Positions 55,877 to 64,000 of a stretch of DNA of 64,000 bases are shown piece after piece. A program made the translations under genes and the position numbers. The stretch's first letter is position 1; the number at the start of each line of letters is the position of its first letter. The notes under the pieces were generated by a model, which saw nothing but the letters and a program-made list of their open reading frames with translations, ran no database searches and had not been told where the DNA came from. The DNA comes from an uncultured Clostridium sp. (lineage in GTDB: Bacteria; Bacillota; Clostridia; TANB77; CAG-508): positions 21,637-85,636 of the forward strand of contig CANOVB010000008.1 in assembly GCA_947570695.1 (NCBI GenBank), read 5' to 3'.

Positions 55877-57598
55877 CTATTGCCATAATAACACTGGATA
55901 GCCATTGTTTTTATTTTCTATATCTTCTTTATAAGCATCACTTAAATTTTCTAAAATTACTGATTTTAATTCAGATTCTGTTTTAGCACCTTCTTTGTTT
56001 TCTGTATTAGACACGGTAATTGATGTATTTAAGTAGAAGCAATTTGAAGTTGTTCCAAAATCAGCGCCAACTATTCCTTCAGCAGTTTTTTTAGCTTTTA
56101 TAGTTCCAATATTGTATGAAGTATTTATAAAACTTTCAGAAATATTTTGACCACAAATTCCTCCAATTTTTATTCCGTCACAATTAGAAGCATTTATTAC
56201 TCCAGAATTATAACAATTTGAAACAGATGCATTATTTAAACCAACTATTCCTCCACAGTTATCTTCTCCTGTTTCTATTACTCCCATGTTATATGAATTA
56301 GTAATGTTTCCAGTTAAATAGTTTAATCCAGCTATTCCTCCTACATAATTTTTTCCACTAACAGATTTAACTACTCCAGTAGAAGATTGATTGTCTTGAT
56401 TATAAGAATTTTCTATTTGTGCTCCAGAATATCCAGCTATTCCTCCTACATAATTATCTCCAACTACATTTATAGAAAGATTTGAACAATTTTTTATAGT
56501 AGATCCATAAAAAATAATTCCGGCAATTCCCCCTACATAATCTTTTCCTAATACATTTACTTTATTAGAAGAGCCTATTATTGTTGCATTATTGTTTACA
56601 TACCCTGCTATACCAGCAACATATTTTTCTCCGTTTACAATACATGAATTATCATTTACTATACAATTTTCGATATTAGAGTTTGCCATGCTTATTCCTG
56701 CAAAACCTCCAATTTTTTCTTTTCCTTTTACTTCTACATTTTGTAATTTGCATTCTACAATAGCCCCTGCATTTAATCCAACTATTGCTCCTACACCTGT
56801 TTCTCCCTTTATACTGCTACTTTTTATTGTTAAATCTTGTATTGTTCCTGATTGATAGCCAAACAAACCTTGATATCTTTTATCTGATTCTATATACATT
56901 CCTCTTATAGAATTACCATTTCCATTAAACACACCTGCAAATCTTTTTAAATTTTCTTGTGTAACTTCAACAGAATCATCTTCTATAGGAATTTCTGTAT
57001 CTCCTTCAGAATTATTTGAATTTTCGTCTCCTTCTTTTTTAGGTAACTCATCTAAAAATCCTACAATAGGTGTCCAAGTAGGTCCAGACCAAGAACCATC
57101 TTCATTTTTTCTCGCTCCTAAATCTATGGTATTTCTTAAAGTAATTGTAACACCGCTAAAATTTTTCTCTCCATTTATTACTTGGTCTGCAATCCATTTT
57201 AGTTCTTCTGCAGTATAAATATTTATATTCCCTGCTTCATCTTTTGGAGGTTCTTTAGAAGTACCACTCCATAAAGCAATATTTCCTTCTGCTATTTCAC
57301 CATCAGAATATGCTGTATAATCCTTTCCATCTTTTGTTATATAATATGTATCTGATTTTATTTCTTCTTTAACTTCTCCACCAAATTCTGCAACTATTTC
57401 TTCTATAGATTTATTTTTTTCTTCTGAAATCTCTTCTACCATTTTTTTAGAATTATCTACAGTTTCAGTTTCACATCCTTTTTTCTTAACTAAGAAATAA
57501 ATTCCAACTACAACTAAAATCATTAATACTATTACTATTAAAACTTTAGTTATATTTATTTTTTTACTATTTCCTAATTCTCGTCTTCCTGTCCTCAA
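55877..57598 (-). CDS. GLUG-repeat surface protein
   Basis: A 573-residue protein with a signal-anchor helix (about 16-37, KVLIVIVLMILVVVGIYFLV). A short linker follows, then about ten GLUG-type repeats forming a beta-helix (VGAIVGLNAGAIVECK, IGGFAGISMANSNIEN, VAGIAGYVNNNATI, VGGIAGIIFYGSTI, VGGIAGLNYLTGNI, CGGIVGLNNASVSN). Such repeats occur in adhesins and surface proteases; here no enzyme domain is seen. It starts with TTG behind GAGGAGG. It is transcribed alone or with the U32 gene 63 bp upstream. Confidence 0.88.
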   Translation of the reverse strand: MRTGRRELGNSKKINITKVLIVIVLMILVVVGIYFLVKKKGCETETVDNSKKMVEEISEEKNKSIEEIVAEFGGEVKEEIKSDTYYITKDGKDYTAYSDGEIAEGNIALWSGTSKEPPKDEAGNINIYTAEELKWIADQVINGEKNFSGVTITLRNTIDLGARKNEDGSWSGPTWTPIVGFLDELPKKEGDENSNNSEGDTEIPIEDDSVEVTQENLKRFAGVFNGNGNSIRGMYIESDKRYQGLFGYQSGTIQDLTIKSSSIKGETGVGAIVGLNAGAIVECKLQNVEVKGKEKIGGFAGISMANSNIENCIVNDNSCIVNGEKYVAGIAGYVNNNATIIGSSNKVNVLGKDYVGGIAGIIFYGSTIKNCSNLSINVVGDNYVGGIAGYSGAQIENSYNQDNQSSTGVVKSVSGKNYVGGIAGLNYLTGNITNSYNMGVIETGEDNCGGIVGLNNASVSNCYNSGVINASNCDGIKIGGICGQNISESFINTSYNIGTIKAKKTAEGIVGADFGTTSNCFYLNTSITVSNTENKEGAKTESELKSVILENLSDAYKEDIENKNNGYPVLLWQ

Positions 57599-57661
57599 TT
57601 CAAATTCCTCCTCTTAAAAACTATCTACATTTTATTCTTATTTTACTTTTTTGTAAATAGA

Positions 57662-60139
57662 TTAATAATTTAAATTAGTATAAGCTTTACCTTCAAATCT
57701 CTTATTTAAATATATAGTATTAATTACATTCTGAATTTCTTCTAAATTTTCATCTAAAATATCAATACGTACACTATCAGAATTTAAATCTTCATATTTT
57801 ACAGATAAAGTTTTACTATTATATATAGTTGTTATAGTAGATGTATTATCTGGAATAATTCTAAAATTAAAATTCATTCTATCTTTTAAATAATATATAT
57901 TGTTAGTTTTACATTTTTGCTTGCATTTTTCATAACATTTATTTGATTTTCCAAGATAACAATAATTATTTGTCATAACTGGTATTTTTCCATAAACAAT
58001 AACTTCTGATTTTATGTTTTTAAGCTTTAGGACATTATTAGTTTCGAACTTATCTAGTTCAATAGAAGTTGTAATTTGTGAAATACCTAAATCATTTAAA
58101 AATTTTACACTAAAGCTATTATATATATTTAAAGTAAAATTCCCTATTAATTCTAAATTATATTTTTTAACATTTTCTATTTGAGAAATATGGGAAATTA
58201 CAAAACCTTTAACATCAAATTTTGAAACAATATTATCTAAATCTAATTTCTCTATCTTTTCATTTCTTAAAACACTTGGCATGTATATGTAACCTTCAAA
58301 TTTACTTAACATTTTTTCAATTTGTTTTTGATAATTTATATTAAAAAAATATTTTAATGGAATATAAATTTTATTTATGTTTTCAAGTTTTGAATAATCA
58401 TATTCTGTATTTATAACATTTAATAATAATGAAATTTGCTTTTTATTAATTATTTTAGAATTTTCGTTTTTCTCTACATCTTCTCTATTTTCTTCTAAAA
58501 CATCAAGATTTTTTATTGGTAATAAATTATGAGAATTTTTTGTTATAACAGCATTTTCTAATTCCTCCAAAGCCAATCTTCTTAAATCATTTAGAGCGCT
58601 CATTTGAACAAACAAGCCATCGTCTAATGTAATTTCAATATTCTTAAATTCAAATTCTGTTGTACCAGTTTTTGAAATTTGCTTAATAACTTTTTCTTTA
58701 TTAATTGGATTATTTAAAGCCTCATCTGGAGTATTCTCTGAAAACTTTATTATTTCTATTCCTTTATAAAACCCTTCATCTGACCATACTTTTAAAGAAA
58801 TTCTTTCATTTTTCTTTATACAAATTTCTCCAAAAATATATACTTTTTTTAAGTTCTTTTCTTCTTTAAAACTTGGTGCTATAAATTTATTTAATTTAGC
58901 TGTTTCAATTCTATAAACCTTATTTCCAACAGATATTTTACCTTTCATTCTTCCTATTTTTACTATTTTATTTTTTTCTAAACTATCATAATTTTGATTA
59001 TCTATCATAAGTTCTGAAACAGTGTAGCTTTCATTGTTTATAGATACTTTATCTCCTATTGATAATGTATTTTCAAGTTTTAATTTTAAATGTCCTTTAT
59101 TTTCATTAATATGAGTAATCGTTCCTAAATATATTCCCATATTATTAGGTTTTTCTCTAAAAATAAGCTCTTTATTTTCATCTTTTCTTAAATGGCCAGT
59201 AGAAAATCCTCCTCTATTAAATACTTGAATAAGTTCTTCTCTATCAGATAATCCTGTAGTTATATTTTTAATTTCAAGATTTTCTCTAATCATTTTCCTT
59301 AAAAGTTCATTATCAAGATTTATATTTTTCAAAACTAAATCAATATATTTTCTATATATTCTTGTAACTGTTCCAACATAAGTAGGAGTTTTCATTCTTC
59401 CTTCAATTTTAAAAGAATTAACTCCATATTTTATAAGTTCAGGCAGAAATTCGATAGCACAATTATCTCTTGGGCTTAATAAATATCCTTTATCTAATAA
59501 TATTTCTTTTTGATTATTAATATCTTTTTCTATAAGTTCAAAAGGAAGTCTACAAGGTTGAGCACAAAGTCCTCTATTACCTGAGCGACCTCCTATCATA
59601 CTAGATAACAAGCATTGTCCAGAATATGAAATGCACAATGCTCCATGAATAAACACCTCTAATTCAGTATTAGTATTATTTTTTATGTATTTGATTTCAT
59701 CTAAAGATAATTCACGAGATAAAACCACTCTTGAAAATCCTAATGATGCTAGTTGATTCACTCCTGTTAAATTATGAACTGTCATTTGAGTACTAGCATG
59801 AAGTGGAATTTCTGGATAATTTTCAAGCAAAAATTTTGCAAGTCCAAAATCTTGTACAATTATTGCATCTACTCCAAGATTATAGCTTTCAATCGCTAAA
59901 TTTACAGCATCTAAAAATTCATTATTTTTAATCAAAGTATTTAATGTTAAATGTACTTTAACATTTCTTGCTTTCGCATATTTTATAGCTTTTTTTAAAT
60001 TTTCAGTATCAAAATTTGTAGCTTTTGCTCTTGCATTAAAACTTGATGCTCCAAGATATACAGCTTTTGCTCCATTTTGCACAGCAGCTTTTAAACATTC
60101 AAAATCACCTACTGGTGATAATAATTCTGGTTCTTCCAT
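57662..60139 (-). CDS. U32-family protein with DUF3656 (RNA hydroxylation type)
   Basis: An 825-residue member of the U32 'peptidase' family. It begins ELLSPVGDFECLKAAVQNGA, then has HLTLNTLIKN, LHASTQMTVHN, VFIHGALCISYSGQCLLSSM and RSGNRGLCAQPCRLPFE, with the Cys cluster of the family. A DUF3656-type domain (about 370-570) and a second barrel-like part follow, ending with CYLGKSNKCYEKCKQKCK. Homologues RlhA and TrhP hydroxylate rRNA or tRNA using prephenate-linked chemistry, so RNA modification is more likely than proteolysis. AAAGG precedes the ATG. Confidence 0.9.
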   Translation of the reverse strand: MEEPELLSPVGDFECLKAAVQNGAKAVYLGASSFNARAKATNFDTENLKKAIKYAKARNVKVHLTLNTLIKNNEFLDAVNLAIESYNLGVDAIIVQDFGLAKFLLENYPEIPLHASTQMTVHNLTGVNQLASLGFSRVVLSRELSLDEIKYIKNNTNTELEVFIHGALCISYSGQCLLSSMIGGRSGNRGLCAQPCRLPFELIEKDINNQKEILLDKGYLLSPRDNCAIEFLPELIKYGVNSFKIEGRMKTPTYVGTVTRIYRKYIDLVLKNINLDNELLRKMIRENLEIKNITTGLSDREELIQVFNRGGFSTGHLRKDENKELIFREKPNNMGIYLGTITHINENKGHLKLKLENTLSIGDKVSINNESYTVSELMIDNQNYDSLEKNKIVKIGRMKGKISVGNKVYRIETAKLNKFIAPSFKEEKNLKKVYIFGEICIKKNERISLKVWSDEGFYKGIEIIKFSENTPDEALNNPINKEKVIKQISKTGTTEFEFKNIEITLDDGLFVQMSALNDLRRLALEELENAVITKNSHNLLPIKNLDVLEENREDVEKNENSKIINKKQISLLLNVINTEYDYSKLENINKIYIPLKYFFNINYQKQIEKMLSKFEGYIYMPSVLRNEKIEKLDLDNIVSKFDVKGFVISHISQIENVKKYNLELIGNFTLNIYNSFSVKFLNDLGISQITTSIELDKFETNNVLKLKNIKSEVIVYGKIPVMTNNYCYLGKSNKCYEKCKQKCKTNNIYYLKDRMNFNFRIIPDNTSTITTIYNSKTLSVKYEDLNSDSVRIDILDENLEEIQNVINTIYLNKRFEGKAYTNLNY

Positions 60140-60310
60140 TTTTTACCTTTCTTTTCTTAACTACATATTACATTTTGAATATTAAAATAAAAATTTAAAC
60201 TTTTGCAAAAATATCTGCCTCTCCAACGGACATGAGTTTACAGAATGCGTAAGTATTCTGCACACTGATACTGCAGGAATTAAAATTTAACAGTCTCAGC
60301 AAAACATTCA

Positions 60311-60970
60311 CTAATGGACTATTTCGTATTCTGAAATATCAGGAAGTTCTATATCTTTTATTTTTACAGTATTAAATTTTATTTCATATTCATATACAAT
60401 TTTTTCTCCATTTTTAAGTTCTAGTTCTGCTCTAATAGGATTTTTTCTATCTTTACTTACCCAAACTATTTTGTTAGAATTTTTCTCTTTTGATTTTATA
60501 ATATAGCATTTTTCTTCTCCAAGCTTTCCTGTTTTTATTGATATATTTAAATTACATGCAAGTAAAATCCTTCCAAAAATATTTTCATAATATCCTGGAA
60601 TTGCACTTACAAACATATCACTTGAAACTAATATAATACTATTTTCTATATTATTTATATCTAATGCATAAATTTTTTTACTTGCTTCATCTACCATATA
60701 AGCAGTCTCGTTTTTTACCCATGTATATACCCCATTTGAAGCTATATTTTTCCCTATTCCATCTTTATATAAAGCTTCTGTAATAGGTTTTTCCTCTCCA
60801 TTTGTTAATGTTGTTTTCATATAATAATTTTCTTTACTAACATTTTCATCTATTTTTTTAAATATTTTTTGAAATGTAAAAAATCTATAAATCGCTAAGC
60901 TCCCAAATATTGTTCCGATTATAGCTAATATAATTATTAAGCATATTATAAATTTTAATTTTTTACTCAT
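60311..60970 (-). CDS. Membrane-anchored exported protein, unknown function
   Basis: A 219-residue protein with one N-terminal helix (about 6-28) and an external beta-rich domain (NYYMKTTLTNGEEKPITEAL, GVYTWVKNETAYMVDEASKK, KNPIRAELELKNGEKIVYEY). The layout resembles LolA/LppX-like lipid-carrier folds, but I cannot confirm it. There is no lipobox Cys. AAAGGA precedes the ATG. It lies 103 bp after the glycosyltransferase gene on the same strand. Confidence 0.7.
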   Translation of the reverse strand: MSKKLKFIICLIIILAIIGTIFGSLAIYRFFTFQKIFKKIDENVSKENYYMKTTLTNGEEKPITEALYKDGIGKNIASNGVYTWVKNETAYMVDEASKKIYALDINNIENSIILVSSDMFVSAIPGYYENIFGRILLACNLNISIKTGKLGEEKCYIIKSKEKNSNKIVWVSKDRKNPIRAELELKNGEKIVYEYEIKFNTVKIKDIELPDISEYEIVH

Positions 60971-61073
60971 TAATTTATTCCTTTCTTAATTTTTCAGCAC
61001 AAAGTTAGTAAAAGCTTTAACACTCTATATTTTAAATATATCTAATATCATACAAATTTTATTACTTTTTTTC

Positions 61074-62696
61074 CTAATTTTCTGGTTTAAATAATATTGT
61101 GTAAATTCCTACTTTTTCAGATGTAAATCCATATTCTGATACTAATTTATAACTAAAATCAAAATCTCCTCTTATTATATATGCATATGAAGGATCTATT
61201 TCTTCTTTATTAATAATAAATCTTCCATAACTATCATTCTCTCCTCTTGTTTTATTAAAGTCATAAGGAGAAATTGGATTTGCATATAATGTATAAATGT
61301 ATGGTCTTTCCCCTGTTGAAAGTATGCAAACTCTTTTATTTTGCAATTCTGCTCTACCATTTACTTGCCTTATGGCTTCTATTAAATCTCTTTCAAAATA
61401 AGCTTGACAGGCAGAAACTTTAGCATATTCTGTAAAATAATATTTAATAAAATCTACAAAATTAATTACATATAAAACTATAATAATTATTAGTATAATT
61501 TCATATATTAGCCATTTTATATTTAATCTATATTCTTTAGATGTTTCCTTATTTTTTAAAATATTTTCCTTAAAACTTAACTTCTGCTTTTCAAATAAAA
61601 ATTGTATAGTTACAAAGCAGAAAAATATTAAAGGAAAATATATTGCATTTGATTTATATATACTAATTTTAAATACTAAAAGCATTATACTTGCTACTGC
61701 TAAAAATAATATAAAAATAACAGAGTTAAATTTAAACTTTTTATTTTTTATATTTATTATAAACTTATAGCTTTCAATAAAAATTCCCATTACAGAAAGT
61801 ACTATAGCAAAATTATAAAGAGTACCAAACTTAGGAATTGCATCAAAAGTAAATCCATCAAATACAAATATTCTATATAATGACTGTAAATTAGTTAATA
61901 TATTTGAAAAACTAATTTCTGAACTTCTATAATCTGGAAATTTTGGAATTGTTATTTTCCAGTTTATTTGATCTATAATGTTACTATTTACTAATAGCAT
62001 AAGTATTAAAGGAATTGCTAATATAAATATTGGTATTCCAAAAATAATTACATTTTTAAATTCTATTTTCTTTGTATATAACATATATAGCAAAACTATA
62101 AATAAGAATAATGGAATTATTAAATAAGAAATTGCGTAAGTATATAAAGTTATACTAAAAGAAATTCCAGCTATTATATAATCATACCATTTTTTAGCTC
62201 TCATTAAAAAGAATATAGATATTATCAAAGCTGGAGCAAGTAAATTACAATCTAATCCCCATCTTGATGACATTATATTCCAAGGATTAATTGTAAGTAA
62301 AATTGCCAGAATTAAACCTGATTTTTTACCTAATTCCTTTCTTGCCATAATATAAAATAATAATATTGCTATACAGTTAAATAAAACTGCTGTAATTCTT
62401 ATGGTACTTAGACTATATCCAAATATTTTAATAAAAACACTTGTAATATATCCGTACAAAACACTTTGACCACACCCAAAATTTACAAAATAAACTGGTA
62501 AATGATTTAATGCTCTATCAACTTTAAATTTTGATAGACAAAAAGCATCATAAGCCATGCCTGCTTCATCTACATTAATTCCAGCAGGAATTTCATCTAA
62601 CTTATATGTTCTTAAAAAAATTGCTATAGCAAAAATAACTACAAATATTACTATGTCTAATTTGTACTTTCTTGCAAAATCTTTTATATTTTCCAT
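61074..62696 (-). CDS. GT-C glycosyltransferase (family 39 / PMT-like)
   Basis: A 540-residue membrane protein with about twelve helices. The first external loop carries the acidic motif of GT-C enzymes (PAGINVDEAGMAYDAFCLSK, with D-E). FGCGQSVLYGYITSVFIKIF and NPWNIMSSRWGLDCNLLAPA follow as in ArnT/PMT-type proteins. These move sugars from lipid carriers to outer acceptors. ATG 62696 is preferred to 62708, which has no ribosome site. The C-terminal 130 residues are a soluble tail. Confidence 0.85.
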   Translation of the reverse strand: MENIKDFARKYKLDIVIFVVIFAIAIFLRTYKLDEIPAGINVDEAGMAYDAFCLSKFKVDRALNHLPVYFVNFGCGQSVLYGYITSVFIKIFGYSLSTIRITAVLFNCIAILLFYIMARKELGKKSGLILAILLTINPWNIMSSRWGLDCNLLAPALIISIFFLMRAKKWYDYIIAGISFSITLYTYAISYLIIPLFLFIVLLYMLYTKKIEFKNVIIFGIPIFILAIPLILMLLVNSNIIDQINWKITIPKFPDYRSSEISFSNILTNLQSLYRIFVFDGFTFDAIPKFGTLYNFAIVLSVMGIFIESYKFIINIKNKKFKFNSVIFILFLAVASIMLLVFKISIYKSNAIYFPLIFFCFVTIQFLFEKQKLSFKENILKNKETSKEYRLNIKWLIYEIILIIIIVLYVINFVDFIKYYFTEYAKVSACQAYFERDLIEAIRQVNGRAELQNKRVCILSTGERPYIYTLYANPISPYDFNKTRGENDSYGRFIINKEEIDPSYAYIIRGDFDFSYKLVSEYGFTSEKVGIYTILFKPEN

Positions 62697-62764
62697 AATC
62701 CGCCCCATTCGAATTATTTAGTTCATAAATTTGTTCATGTTTAGTAAAATTTTATTCAAATATA

Positions 62765-62789
62765 GCGACATGAAAATTTTACATGTCGC
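62765..62789. terminator. Hairpin between tyrS and the glycosyltransferase gene
   Basis: Perfect stem gcgacatg / catgtcgc with a 9-nt loop. The T-run is better on the plus strand (ccatttttgtt) than in the tyrS direction, so its role as the tyrS terminator is uncertain. Confidence 0.55.
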
Positions 62790-62881
62790 CATTTTTGTTC
62801 CTTAGTAGAAAAATATTTTTCATTCTTAATAAATAAAGTCTTTACCAATATTTACTATTCTAATATACGAAAAAGTCAACT

Positions 62882-64000
62882 TTATTTTTCTAATTTATGA
62901 TATACTTTTTTCCCTTTTTTTAAAATAGCATATCCTTCTTTAAAATCATTTTCATCTAATTTATAAGATACATCTTCTATCTTATTTTCATTTAAAGTAA
63001 TTCCGCCTTGTGCAATTAAAGTTTTCGCTTGACCTTTTGATGGTGCAATTCCGTGTTAAAACTAATGCATCTAAAATAGAAATATTTATCTCTTCTAATT
63101 TAGTAGATGGCATATTTTCAAGATTTCCACCATTTCCAAATAATGCTTCTGATGATTCTTCCGCCTTTTTAGCTTCTTCTTCACCATGTATTAATTTTGT
63201 TATTTCATAAGCTGCTACTTTTTTGGCTTCGTTTATTTTTTCATCTTTTAATGATGATAATCTTTCTACTTCTTCATCAGGTAAAAATGTAAGTAAACTT
63301 AATACTTTTCTAACTTCTGTATCTCCAATATTTCTCCAATATTGATAAAATTCATAAGGTGATGTTTTTTCTGGATTTAACCATAATGCTCCTTTTGCTG
63401 TTTTTCCCATTTTCTTTCCATCAGCTGTTGTAAGAAGTTTAAATGTTAATCCATAAGAATCTTCTGATCCTATTTTCCTGATTAATTCAACTCCACCAAT
63501 AATATTAGACCATTGATCATTTCCACCTATTTGCATTTTACAATCATATTTATCATGTAAATACAAAAAATCATAACTTTGAAGTAAAAGATATCCCATT
63601 TCAAAAAATGTTAATCCTGTTTCTAATCTATTTTTATAACATTCTTGAGCTATCATTTTACTAATTGTAAATTTACTTCCTATCTCTTTCATAAAATCAA
63701 TATAATTTAAGTCTAATAGCCAATCAGCATTATTTACTATTATAGCTGCATTTTCTCCTTCAAATGAAACAAATCTTTCTGCTTGTTTTTTTATTGCTTC
63801 AACATTACTATCTAGTTGTTCTCTTGTAAGCATTTGACGCATATCTGTTCTTCCTGATGGATCACCTATAGTAGCTGTTCCACCACCCATTAATATAATT
63901 GGTCTATGACCTGCTTTTTGAAGTCTTGACGCAACCATTAATGCAACAAAATGTCCTATATGCATACTATTTGCTGTTGGATCTATTCCTATATAAAATC
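62882..64000 (-). CDS. tyrS: Tyrosyl-tRNA synthetase, 5' end outside window, one apparent frameshift
   Basis: TyrRS charges tRNA-Tyr. The gene enters from the right edge reading [17 protein letters not shown], the class I HIGH motif. [14 protein letters not shown] and [20 protein letters not shown] (KMSKS equivalent) follow. Near 63053 the frame shifts by one base after LDALVLT. Removing one base restores [20 protein letters not shown] and the S4-like end VYHKLEK with stop at 62882. Because the enzyme is normally essential, an assembly error or a second copy is more likely than true loss. Confidence 0.9.

Noticed and set aside
1-64000. tRNA, rRNA or classical riboswitches
   Set aside because: I saw no cloverleaf, rRNA block or known riboswitch core by eye; a covariance search would be needed to exclude small ones.

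Overview
The window looks like the chromosome of a low-GC Firmicute of the class Clostridia, probably an uncultivated gut lineage. This is inferred from the very AT-rich sequence, GGAGG-type ribosome binding sites, frequent TTG/GTG starts, sporulation-related genes (dpaB, a spore photoproduct lyase, a Spo0A_C remnant), the rimP-nusA-ylxR-ylxQ-infB-rbfA order and many Clostridia-type families (VanW, GLUG, U32, DUF4179, PadR/HAAS/DUF4097). No rRNA, tRNA, CRISPR array, prophage or intact insertion sequence was seen.

Layout. 0.1-5.7 kb: rho, a two-gene heterodimeric ABC exporter with one degenerate ATP site, and a HAD phosphatase. 5.7-7.9 kb: a gene-poor, decayed region with a C-terminal tyrosine-recombinase remnant. 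7.9-21.2 kb: a mosaic of two ECF sigma/DUF4179 pairs, orphan higher-GC genes each with its own promoter and terminator, a frameshifted spore photoproduct lyase, a tyrosine recombinase-dinB operon behind a LexA-like box, an acyl-ACP thioesterase, dpaB and a broken Spo0A_C gene. 21.6-27.6 kb: a Gld-type ABC operon, trmB, a VanW protein and a 51-residue membrane protein. 27.7-34.1 kb: a secreted clan CD (caspase-like) protease gene, apparently frameshifted, next to a membrane-anchored serpin-like protein; a ZIP transporter; a phosphodiester-glycosidase protein; and pncB.

34.3-42.4 kb: a tight minus-strand group of nadE, a 687-residue ADP-ribosyltransferase/coiled-coil protein and a divergent nadD, preceded by a flippase and a large cell-wall papain-family protease with Asn-Pro repeats and an LPKAG anchor. 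The NAD+-consuming fold placed between two NAD-making genes, facing convergent pncB, is the most interesting candidate for an undescribed system. 42.6-48.8 kb: an envelope-stress-type PadR operon with a clear operator over its promoter, and a histidine kinase/OmpR-type regulator pair with 11-bp-phased repeats upstream. 49-55.7 kb: the translation/transcription operon rimP-nusA-ylxR-ylxQ-infB-rbfA-nrnA with a good promoter and terminator. 55.9-64 kb: a GLUG surface protein, a U32 peptidase-family enzyme, a membrane-anchored protein, a GT-C glycosyltransferase and tyrS, which runs off the window.

Three genes (splB-like, the caspase-like gene and the essential tyrS) each carry one apparent single-base insertion, all next to CGGA on the coding strand. 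Assembly or read error is therefore a serious alternative to real inactivation. The Spo0A_C remnant instead has two in-frame stops and looks genuinely broken.
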